NCBI GenBank assembly: GCA_025451595.1
Contig: JANWKD010000022.1
Location: 1 to 9,485, forward strand
DNA from: Candidatus Babeliales bacterium
GTDB taxonomy: Bacteria; Babelota; Babeliae; Babelales; JANWKD01
Length of the DNA stretch: 9,485 nt
Direction: 5' to 3'
Shown here: piece after piece, positions 1 through 5,270 of the stretch
Position numbering within the stretch: position 1 is the stretch's first letter
Layout of the letters: the number at the start of each line of letters is the position of its first letter
Made by a program: the position numbers and the translations under genes
The notes under the pieces: model-generated
The model's input: only the letters and a program-made list of their open reading frames with translations
What the model was told of the DNA's origin: nothing
The model's database searches: none

Positions 1-22
1 AATAGTCAGCGGAGAAATAATT

Positions 23-313
23 ATGGCGAAAAAGTTTTCTAAATTAAAAATAAGTGGCCGTTTATTAAAGAAAAAGTCTCGAAGAAGTCCTTTTCCTTCT
101 AAAAAACAGTGTCGATTCTGTAGCGCTCAAGATGCAGAAGCGGTAATTGATTACAAAAATGCGATGCTCTTGAGGAACTTTTTGACTGAACGCGGCAAAA
201 TATTACCTTCTCGTATTTCTGGCACTTGCTGTCGTCATCAACGTGTGATTTCTCATATGATCAAAAAATCTCGAGTGATGGCGCTTATTCCGTATTGTGC
301 AGCAGGCTATTAA
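23..313 (+). CDS. rpsR: 30S ribosomal protein bS18, zinc-binding (C+) form
   Basis: This 96-residue protein is bS18, a small-subunit ribosomal protein that pairs with bS6 on the 30S platform. The conserved core runs from about residue 30 to 91, with the family signatures IDYKNAMLLRNFLTERGKI and RHQR and the typical C-terminal MALIPY. Cys30 and Cys33 form a CxxC pair. Cys69 and His72 sit where the zinc-binding form has its other ligands, so this looks like the C+ type of bS18 (ligand assignment is inferred by recall of family alignments). The N-terminus is Lys/Arg-rich, as expected for rRNA binding. A GGAG Shine-Dalgarno at 11-14 lies 8 bases before the ATG. The gene ends in a strong terminator, so rplI, which often follows rpsR, is not cotranscribed here. 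Any rpsF partner would lie upstream of the window. Confidence 0.97.
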   Translation: MAKKFSKLKISGRLLKKKSRRSPFPSKKQCRFCSAQDAEAVIDYKNAMLLRNFLTERGKILPSRISGTCCRHQRVISHMIKKSRVMALIPYCAAGY

Positions 314-323
314 TAAGCATAGA

Positions 324-360
324 AGAAGGCCCACGATAATTTCTTGGGCCTTTTAATTTT
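324..360 (+). terminator. Intrinsic terminator after rpsR
   Basis: An 8-bp perfect GC-rich stem (AAGGCCCA at 326-333 pairing with TGGGCCTT at 345-352) has an 11-base loop and is followed by T-rich sequence to 360. It lies 12 bases after the rpsR stop and ends that transcript. The A-rich 5' side means the reverse strand also shows a stem followed by T residues, so some bidirectional function is possible. Confidence 0.93.
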
Positions 361-391
361 GCGCGAACAGTTTGAATTAAATTCGATCAAA

Positions 392-421
392 TCAACAGAG
401 GGATCCCTCGACAGGTATAAA
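392..421 (+). promoter_or_regulatory. Candidate distal typA promoter with palindrome in its spacer
   Basis: A TCAACA box (392-397, 4 of 6 matches to the -35 consensus) is followed after 18 bases by TATAAA (416-421). The first 12 bases of the spacer are the perfect palindrome GAGGGATCCCTC (398-409). If used, transcription would start near 428 and give typA a leader of about 165 bases. The -35 match is weak, so this is tentative. Confidence 0.35.
398..409. repeat. 12-bp perfect palindrome
   Basis: GAGGGATCCCTC is self-complementary over all 12 bases, and 8 of the 12 are G or C in a strongly AT-rich intergenic region. It lies 38 bases beyond the rpsR terminator and is not followed by a T-tract, so it is not a terminator. 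A binding site for a dimeric protein is the simplest reading, but no regulator can be named. Confidence 0.75.
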
Positions 422-485
422 AAAATTGCCTTTGGATCTCTGCGTCATACATTTAATTTTTTATGTCATAATCGACATTGTTTTA

Positions 486-513
486 TTGACCAATTGAAAA
501 TATTTGATATGCT
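486..513 (+). promoter_or_regulatory. Candidate proximal typA promoter, extended -10
   Basis: TTGACC (486-491, 5 of 6 matches to the -35 consensus) is followed after 16 bases by TATGCT (508-513), preceded by TG at 505-506 as an extended -10. Transcription would start near 520, giving a leader of about 70 bases before the typA ATG. The -10 hexamer lies inside the left arm of the inverted repeat at 502-556. Confidence 0.42.
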
Positions 514-556
514 GATAAATAAATTGTTTGTCAATTTTTTAAGCTGCATATCAAAT
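502..556 (+). repeat. Inverted repeat enclosing a smaller hairpin, upstream of typA
   Basis: The arm at 502-512 (ATTTGATATGC) is perfectly complementary to 546-556 (GCATATCAAAT), an 11-bp stem around a 33-base interior. Inside, 521-526 (AAATTG) pairs with 532-537 (CAATTT) around a 5-base loop and runs into a T-stretch ending at 540. If transcribed from the distal promoter it could fold as a leader structure ending 19 bases before the typA Shine-Dalgarno. If the proximal promoter is used, the left arm is promoter DNA and the repeat would instead be a pair of protein sites. Confidence 0.6.
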
Positions 557-591
557 TGAAGATTAATTACTTTCAAAGAGGTACTGGGGAC

Positions 592-2388
592 ATGAATATA
601 AACCGTAGTAATATTAGAAATATAGCCATTATCGCGCACGTTGACCATGGCAAAACAACTCTCGTTGATCAATTGCTTCGTCAATCAGGTACGCTCTCTG
701 ATACGTCGGTAGAGCGCGTTATGGATTCAAATGATTTGGAAAAGGAACGCGGAATTACCATTTTGGCAAAGAATACCGGAATAAATTATAACGATTATTT
801 TATTAATATTGTTGATACTCCAGGCCATAGTGATTTTGGTGGAGAAGTTGAACGAACGTTACAGATGGTTGAAGGCTTTTTGTTGCTTGTTGATGCAGCG
901 GAAGGAGTATTACCTGGTACTCGTTTTGTCTTGCGTAAAGCATTGGAGTTGAATTTAAAGCCAATTGTTCTTATTAATAAAATCGATCGTAAAGATGCAA
1001 ATATTGAACAAACTGAATCATTAATTCATGATCTGTTTCTCGATCTGGCTACGAATGAAAATCAGCTAGATTTTCCTATTTTATATGGGTCTTCGCGTTT
1101 TGGTTTTGCCAATACCAATCCTACCTTGATGAGTGGGGATATGAAGCCATTATTTCAAGCAATTATTGATCATATTCCAGCGCCTCAGCCAAGAGCGAAT
1201 GGATTACAGTTATTGGTGACCAGTTTAGATCATTCAGATTTCTTAGGCGCTATTGCAGTTGGTAGAATCTTTAGTGGCAAAATTTCGTTTGGCCAGCAGT
1301 TTATTTGCTGTAAAGATGAATATAAAAGCAAACCAATGAAAGTTACAAAACTGTATACATTCTGTGGGTTGCAGAAGGTTGAAACAACTGAAGCTGCATA
1401 TGGCGATATTGTCGCGCTGGCCGGATTTACGGAGCCCGTCAGTATTGGCACCACTATTTGTGAGGTAAACAATCCGTTGCCACATGCATATGTAAAGATT
1501 GATGAACCAACGTTATCGATTAATTTTTCAGTTAACGACTCGCCTTTTAGTGGTCGTGATGGGTCGTTGCTTACGTCTCGTCAAATAAAAGATCGCTTGG
1601 AAAGAGAATTAAAAACAAACGTTGCGTTGCGCGTTGATCCTACCGATTCGCCTGAAACATTTAAAGTATCGGGTCGTGGTCAGTTGCATCTTGGTATTTT
1701 GGTCGAAAATATGCGCCGCGAAGGTTTTGAGGTTCAGTTATCAGCTCCAGAAGTTATTTATAAAAACATTAATGGTGTAAAATCTGAACCAATCGAATAT
1801 TTGGTTCTCGATATTCTTGAAGAGCATCAAGGCGTTATTATGGAACGACTTGGTAGAAAAAAAGCTGAAATGAAAAATGTTCATCATTACGATAATGGTC
1901 GCGTGCGCATGGAATTTGAAATCCCTTCGCGTGGTCTTATAGGATTTAGAAGTCAATTTTTGACTGATACGCGTGGTACGGGAATTGCCAATTTCACCTT
2001 CTTAGGGTATCAACCGTATAAGGGTGATATTGCTACCAGAACCAAAGGAGCGTTGGTTTCGATGGAGCAAGGAAAAGTAACTGGCTTTGCGCTCGATAAT
2101 TTACAAGCTCGTGGTACTTTGTTTGTAGGCCCTGGTCAAGAAGTGTATGAAGGCATGATTATTGGTGAAAATAGTCGTGAAGGGGATATGGATGTCAATC
2201 CTTGCAAAGAAAAAAAATTAACGAATATGCGTGCATCAGGTAGCGATGAGGCTATTAAGTTAGAACCACCGCGTGCTATGGATTTGGAGACTTGCATGGA
2301 ATGGATTATGCCTGATGAAATGATTGAAGTTACGCCAAATCATATCCGATTACGAAAAAAAGTATTGAGAGCAAATTTACGTAAATAA
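592..2388 (+). CDS. typA: Ribosome-associated GTPase BipA/TypA
   Basis: BipA/TypA is a translational GTPase of the EF-G family that binds the 70S ribosome and helps ribosome assembly and stress growth. The frame is open from a TTG at 556, but I chose the ATG at 592. It gives the family N-terminus (RNIAIIAHVDHGKTTLVD), has AAAGAGGT (575-582) as Shine-Dalgarno, and yields 598 residues, close to the usual 600-615. The GTPase motifs are G1 AHVDHGKT (15-22), G2 RGITI (53-57), G3 DTPGH (75-79) and G4 NKID (129-132). The EF-G-like domains follow, with GRGQLHLGILVENMRREGFE. The BipA-specific C-terminal part carries SRGLIGFRSQFLTDTRGTG and a terminal SGSDEAIKLEPPR...MEWIMPDE region. The gene heads a cluster with truA and a small membrane protein. 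All family hallmarks are intact. Confidence 0.97.
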   Translation: MNINRSNIRNIAIIAHVDHGKTTLVDQLLRQSGTLSDTSVERVMDSNDLEKERGITILAKNTGINYNDYFINIVDTPGHSDFGGEVERTLQMVEGFLLLVDAAEGVLPGTRFVLRKALELNLKPIVLINKIDRKDANIEQTESLIHDLFLDLATNENQLDFPILYGSSRFGFANTNPTLMSGDMKPLFQAIIDHIPAPQPRANGLQLLVTSLDHSDFLGAIAVGRIFSGKISFGQQFICCKDEYKSKPMKVTKLYTFCGLQKVETTEAAYGDIVALAGFTEPVSIGTTICEVNNPLPHAYVKIDEPTLSINFSVNDSPFSGRDGSLLTSRQIKDRLERELKTNVALRVDPTDSPETFKVSGRGQLHLGILVENMRREGFEVQLSAPEVIYKNINGVKSEPIEYLVLDILEEHQGVIMERLGRKKAEMKNVHHYDNGRVRMEFEIPSRGLIGFRSQFLTDTRGTGIANFTFLGYQPYKGDIATRTKGALVSMEQGKVTGFALDNLQARGTLFVGPGQEVYEGMIIGENSREGDMDVNPCKEKKLTNMRASGSDEAIKLEPPRAMDLETCMEWIMPDEMIEVTPNHIRLRKKVLRANLRK

Positions 2389-3138
2389 ATGAATACGTAT
2401 AAAATTATTATTGCTTATGATGGCACTGATTATGCTGGTTGGCAGGTCCAACCAGCGGTTCTTTCGGTTTCGCAACAATTACAAAAAACTTTTTATGACG
2501 TATTTAAACATCCCATAAAGCTAGTTGGTTCTTCCAGAACTGATGCAGGTGTGCATGCGTTGGGTCAAGTTGCAATATTTAAAACCTCTATGAATATTGA
2601 GTCAAAAGCTTTATTGCACGCATGGAATAATCTATTGCCAGCTGATATTATCGTTCGATCGATACTGCCTGTATCTTCAGATTTCCACCCTCAAGCGAAT
2701 GTTGCACAAAAAACGTACTGGTATCACGTATTTAATGGTATAAGGCCGTTACCGTTTATACAGCGGTATGGTTATTATTGTCGTTATTCCTTTGACCCTG
2801 AAAAATTATGCCAGGCGTTACATGTTTTTGTAGGGACTCACGATTTTCGATCATTTTGCACCGGTTGGGATATGGATGATACGGTGCGAACTATTGATTC
2901 TATCAGCTTGCATTATATTAAGCGCTATAAAGTCTATCGAATTGAAGTAAAAGGGCCCGGATTTTTGCGCTATATGATTCGGCGCATTGTGGGAGCTTGT
3001 CTTGAAGTCGCTTCACGCAGAGACTTGCAAATTCCTCTCTTGCATGAAGTATTAGCAGAGAAAAACCCTGAGCAAACATTGCCTAAAGCGCCAGCTAAAG
3101 GTTTATTGTTATATAAAATTAAATATCGTACCGTATAG
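2389..3138 (+). CDS. truA: tRNA pseudouridine(38-40) synthase TruA
   Basis: TruA converts uridines 38-40 in the anticodon arm of tRNAs to pseudouridine. The 249-residue protein matches the family length (E. coli about 270). The N-terminus has YDGTDYAGWQ (residues 10-19), and the catalytic motif GSSRTDAGVHALGQ (47-60) places the nucleophile at Asp52. Further family features are the KTYWYHV segment, a FRSFC stretch and the late GPGFLRYMIRRIVG motif. The ATG follows the typA TAA with no intervening base. There is no close Shine-Dalgarno (only GAGAG at 2367-2371, inside typA), so translation probably depends on ribosomes finishing typA. The next gene starts 9 bases after this stop, making a three-gene transcription unit likely. 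Confidence 0.96.
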   Translation: MNTYKIIIAYDGTDYAGWQVQPAVLSVSQQLQKTFYDVFKHPIKLVGSSRTDAGVHALGQVAIFKTSMNIESKALLHAWNNLLPADIIVRSILPVSSDFHPQANVAQKTYWYHVFNGIRPLPFIQRYGYYCRYSFDPEKLCQALHVFVGTHDFRSFCTGWDMDDTVRTIDSISLHYIKRYKVYRIEVKGPGFLRYMIRRIVGACLEVASRRDLQIPLLHEVLAEKNPEQTLPKAPAKGLLLYKIKYRTV

Positions 3139-3147
3139 GAATTTTAT

Positions 3148-3492
3148 ATGTATTTATCCTTGCTATTAATTCTTTTTGCAACGACGAATATCTTTGCAAT
3201 GAGATTAGAAGATGATCAAAACCGATACTTTATGCAAAAAAAATTAAACTATGTGGTCGGTCCAGATAATCGAGTAGCATCGAGCTCATCAGAGCAAGTA
3301 ATTGAAGTAAAAGAGGTTGATGAAAAAGTGATCGATGATGAACAAGAGGCCGATTGTCCGAGAAAAAATAATAGAGCAGCGCAAATAAAAGACATATGTA
3401 AAAGCTGTGCCGTGATTAGCTGTATTGTATCAATAGTAGGAGCAACCATCTTTGCCGTTACGGAATGTTTAATAATTGTTTCAAAAAATTGA
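3148..3492 (+). CDS. Small signal-peptide and membrane protein, unknown function
   Basis: I do not recognise a family for this 114-residue protein. It opens with a hydrophobic stretch (residues 1-17, ending NIFA before MRLEDD) that looks like a Sec signal peptide, although the n-region lacks Lys or Arg. The middle (about 18-85) is polar and acidic, with a serine run and many Glu/Asp/Lys residues. Residues 88-111 form a likely transmembrane helix containing two cysteines just before and inside it (SCAVISC). The predicted form is an exported domain held by a C-terminal membrane anchor. A TAGGA Shine-Dalgarno (3136-3140) overlaps the truA stop, so it is the third gene of the typA-truA unit. It is probably lineage-specific. 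The gene itself is well supported by its start site and context. Confidence 0.8.
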   Translation: MYLSLLLILFATTNIFAMRLEDDQNRYFMQKKLNYVVGPDNRVASSSSEQVIEVKEVDEKVIDDEQEADCPRKNNRAAQIKDICKSCAVISCIVSIVGATIFAVTECLIIVSKN

Positions 3493-3517
3493 TTATAATT
3501 TCAAATAGTTATATCTA

Positions 3518-3547
3518 TTGTTCATTCATGCATATTCATGCTATAAT
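3518..3547 (+). promoter_or_regulatory. Promoter of the membrane-anchored GNAT gene, with direct repeat
   Basis: A consensus TATAAT (3542-3547) is preceded after 18 bases by TTGTTC (3518-3523). The spacer holds a direct repeat of ATTCATGC (3524-3531 and 3534-3541) with a 10-bp period, about one helical turn. The overlapping CATG-ATAT-CATG arrangement (3527-3540) is also nearly palindromic. The expected transcription start is near 3554, with a leader of about 58 bases. Confidence 0.58.
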
Positions 3548-3611
3548 AATTGAGAGAGATATTCGTTATTTTCTTTCAATTACAAATTTTTCAAAAAACT
3601 AGGAATATAAT

Positions 3612-4166
3612 ATGAAAAATGGTTTCACAAGAAAACTTGTTTGGTATGGCATAGGTGCGGTTCTTTTTTTAAGTTTGATGAGCGCTGGTTATTATGCGTT
3701 TGTACCACTGAATGGTATTTATGAGGTCAATGAATCGCGTGATTTGTCGTTTCTAACGCAAACATTTACTCGTGATTTGTATTGGTTGACAACGGCATCA
3801 AGTCACGATGCGGCATATATGGTAAAGCATCATGCAAAATCGAAGGAACCGCAGGACGAAGGTAAGCTTGTCATTAAGGTTGGTTATGAGCGTAACAAAC
3901 CGGTTGGCTTTGTCGCTTATTATATGGAGAATTTTTATACAGGAAAAGTATTATTTCTTGATGTGCATCCTGATTTTCGTGCACAACGGTGGGGATATAA
4001 ATTACTCGATTATGCCGTAAAAAAGTTAATACAGCAAGGTGCATTGAAAGTGGAATTAATTACCCGCGTTAATAATAGTTCGGCTCGATCTTTATATACT
4101 AAGTATGGTTTTAAAGAAACGGGGCGAGATGAAGAATTCGTGAACTATGAGTTCCGGCCAAGCTAA
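3612..4166 (+). CDS. Membrane-anchored GNAT-family N-acetyltransferase
   Basis: This 184-residue protein joins an N-terminal transmembrane helix (about residues 9-31, after MKNGFTRK) to a GNAT acetyltransferase domain (about 50-180) that would use acetyl-CoA. The core strand and acetyl-CoA loop are at VLFLDVHPDFRAQRWGYKLL (113-132), and motif B at NNSSARSLYTKYGF (154-167) supplies a candidate general-acid Tyr162. In the usual R-x-x-G-x-G pyrophosphate loop the first glycine is replaced by Arg126, giving RAQRWG, which could weaken or alter cofactor binding. The basic N-terminus suggests the domain stays on the cytoplasmic side if the helix has a free N-in end, but the opposite orientation cannot be excluded. 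AGGA (3601-3604) is the Shine-Dalgarno. The substrate is unknown. The second GNAT at 4853-5242 is a distant relative. Confidence 0.9.
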   Translation: MKNGFTRKLVWYGIGAVLFLSLMSAGYYAFVPLNGIYEVNESRDLSFLTQTFTRDLYWLTTASSHDAAYMVKHHAKSKEPQDEGKLVIKVGYERNKPVGFVAYYMENFYTGKVLFLDVHPDFRAQRWGYKLLDYAVKKLIQQGALKVELITRVNNSSARSLYTKYGFKETGRDEEFVNYEFRPS

Positions 4167-4209
4167 TTTTTAAAATTCTTGAAATTATGAAATATCTTTT
4201 TGTAAGAGT

Positions 4210-4235
4210 TATACATTGTATAGATATTGTATAAT
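4210..4235 (+). promoter_or_regulatory. Promoter and candidate operator of the AbrB-like gene
   Basis: A consensus TATAAT (4230-4235) lies 25 bases before the ATG. No good -35 box is seen at the right spacing. Instead there is an inverted repeat TATAC-ATT-GTATA (4210-4222), and ATTGTATA recurs at 4215-4222 and 4226-4233, the second copy overlapping the -10. This layout suits a promoter controlled by a bound dimer, possibly the AbrB-like product itself. AAGG (4247-4250) is the Shine-Dalgarno. Confidence 0.5.
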
Positions 4236-4260
4236 TTTTTTATAAAAAGGTTTTTTACTC

Positions 4261-4770
4261 ATGATTAAAAAATTAATTCGTTATGGCAATAGTAATGCAT
4301 TAGTGCTTGATAAAGCAATTTTAGAGTTATTAAATATTCCCGAAGGCTCATTTGTAAAGTTAAAGACGGATGGGCAATCGTTAATTGTTTCAAAGCTTTC
4401 GGTTGATGAACTTAATACGAATCAAAAATATTTATCGGCAGTCAAAGATGTGTCTGAAAATAGTACAGAAACATTCTATGAAGAAGCCGATGAAAAGAAA
4501 TATACGTCCTATTATTGGCGATTGCTCATGCAAACGTTACAGGAAATACAAAAAAAATATCAGTTACACGAAAATCTACATGCTATTAAAAATGAATTTT
4601 ACACTGCCGCCAAAAAATTAATTGATGGTATGTGTGATAATCAAGAGAGCTCAAAGGAATTCATTACTGAATTTAACAAGCTTCGTTCTACATTTTTACC
4701 TGAAAAATTTTTTTTACGTCAAAATGCTTCTCATAAGCTATATGGTGCAAGGCGCCTTGAGTCATTGTGA
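4261..4770 (+). CDS. AbrB/MazE-like DNA-binding protein with C-terminal extension
   Basis: Residues 1-46 of this 169-residue protein fit the SpoVT-AbrB/MazE swapped-hairpin domain: MIKKLIRYGNSNALVLDKAILE followed by LLNIPEGSFVKLKTDGQSLIVSK. Such domains dimerise and bind AT-rich operators, as antitoxins or as transition regulators. The remaining 120 or so residues are charged, probably helical (YYWRLLMQTLQEIQKKYQL at 84-102, then about 105-145), and belong to no family I recognise. MazE antitoxins are normally 75-90 residues with a short toxin-wrapping tail, so the extension is unusual. No MazF, PIN or HigB-like toxin is adjacent. The neighbours on both sides are GNAT acetyltransferases. The upstream repeats at 4210-4235 suggest autoregulation. 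The DNA-binding assignment is fairly secure, the partner is unknown. Confidence 0.85.
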   Translation: MIKKLIRYGNSNALVLDKAILELLNIPEGSFVKLKTDGQSLIVSKLSVDELNTNQKYLSAVKDVSENSTETFYEEADEKKYTSYYWRLLMQTLQEIQKKYQLHENLHAIKNEFYTAAKKLIDGMCDNQESSKEFITEFNKLRSTFLPEKFFLRQNASHKLYGARRLESL

Positions 4771-4783
4771 TTTTCTAATCGAA

Positions 4784-4818
4784 TGATTATTTATTTTTTT
4801 ATATAAACTAAATAATCA
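4784..4818. repeat. 10-bp AT-rich inverted repeat after the AbrB-like gene
   Basis: TGATTATTTA (4784-4793) is perfectly complementary to TAAATAATCA (4809-4818) around a 15-base interior that begins with seven T residues. The stem has only two G-C pairs and no T-tract follows it, so it is a poor terminator. It sits in the gap between the AbrB-like and the short GNAT genes. Confidence 0.55.
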
Positions 4819-4819
4819 C

Positions 4820-4837
4820 CTCATTTATTTTAATGAG
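4820..4837 (+). repeat. Small hairpin just upstream of the short GNAT gene
   Basis: CTCATT (4820-4825) pairs with AATGAG (4832-4837) around a 6-base loop. It starts two bases after the preceding inverted repeat and occupies the region where a ribosome binding site for the ATG at 4853 might be sought. The GAGAG at 4835-4839, partly in the stem, is the only Shine-Dalgarno-like sequence and is 13 bases away. Confidence 0.4.
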
Positions 4838-4852
4838 AGTACCCTTCGGTGG

Positions 4853-5242
4853 ATGATATCATCTTTTAATGATAAGGTATCAGCGAATAAAGGTACTCCG
4901 CTCCAAGTGAAAGTACTTAAAAATGAAGAATTAGTGGTAGGTTTTATTACGTATACATTGTATAAAGAAGTGAAGAGGTCGTACGATCTTTTTAAAATTT
5001 TCTCTCCTATTCGTTACGGGCATATTGAAGCAGTCGGCGTAGATGCAGAGAAAAGGAATAAGGGTTTTGGAACTCAGTTATTAACCTTTGCGATAAATGA
5101 TTTAAAAAAACAGGGTGTAAATGTGATAGATTTGTCGGTACACAGAGATAATCCTAACGCTATAGCTTGTTATAAAAAATTAGGTTTTGTTCAAAAGAGC
5201 GATGATGGCTATAATCTTTGGTTAGAAAAAACTTGTAAATAA
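4853..5242 (+). CDS. Short GNAT-family N-acetyltransferase, probably N-terminally truncated
   Basis: This 129-residue protein carries the later half of a GNAT acetyltransferase. The acetyl-CoA loop RNKGFG (68-73) is a canonical R-x-x-G-x-G, and HRDNPNAIACYKKLGF (97-112) gives the typical motif B with candidate general-acid Tyr107. GNAT domains are usually 140-170 residues; here the first strand and helices are missing. The reading frame stays open upstream back to a TGA at 4784-4786, and its last codons before the ATG read NESTLRW, which resembles the start of the region present in the neighbouring GNAT. No ATG, GTG or TTG start lies in that stretch, and the ATG at 4853 has only a poor Shine-Dalgarno. 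It may be a decayed gene or a genuine short form. It follows the AbrB-like gene by 82 bases on the same strand and may share its transcript. Confidence 0.68.
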   Translation: MISSFNDKVSANKGTPLQVKVLKNEELVVGFITYTLYKEVKRSYDLFKIFSPIRYGHIEAVGVDAEKRNKGFGTQLLTFAINDLKKQGVNVIDLSVHRDNPNAIACYKKLGFVQKSDDGYNLWLEKTCK

Positions 5243-5270
5243 TTGGTTAATTAAAAAGAATTTAACTAAT
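5242..5270. terminator. Weak bidirectional terminator between convergent genes
   Basis: A stem of about 10 bp with one bulged T (5243-5252 against 5259-5269) closes over a 6-base AAAAAG loop. It lies between the stops of the plus-strand GNAT and the minus-strand exported protein. On the minus strand it is followed by a run of six T residues at 5230-5225 after an interruption, and on the plus strand there is no T-run, so it is weak at best. Confidence 0.4.

Noticed and set aside
344..559. Plus-strand open frame of 71 codons overlapping the rpsR terminator and typA leader
   Set aside because: It starts inside the terminator hairpin, has no Shine-Dalgarno and reads as low-complexity translation of intergenic sequence with regulatory repeats.
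556..591. TTG at 556 as the typA start
   Set aside because: The extra 12 residues are not part of the BipA family N-terminus, and the Shine-Dalgarno at 575-582 serves the ATG at 592.
466..684. Minus-strand open frame over the typA start
   Set aside because: Opposite-strand shadow of typA and its leader with no recognisable protein features.
1230..1956. Minus-strand open frames within typA
   Set aside because: They lie wholly inside an intact conserved gene on the other strand and show no family motifs.
3249..3449. Minus-strand open frame inside the small protein after truA
   Set aside because: The plus-strand frame has the signal peptide, Shine-Dalgarno and operon position; the reverse frame has none of these.
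3504..3519. AATAG/CTATT inverted repeat after the small protein gene
   Set aside because: A 5-bp AT-rich stem without a T-tract is expected by chance in sequence of this composition.
4833..4856. Seven-codon open frame whose TGA overlaps the ATG of the short GNAT
   Set aside because: The ATGA overlap is suggestive of a coupled leader peptide, but there is no Shine-Dalgarno before the small ATG and its sequence falls in the apparent remnant of the longer GNAT frame.
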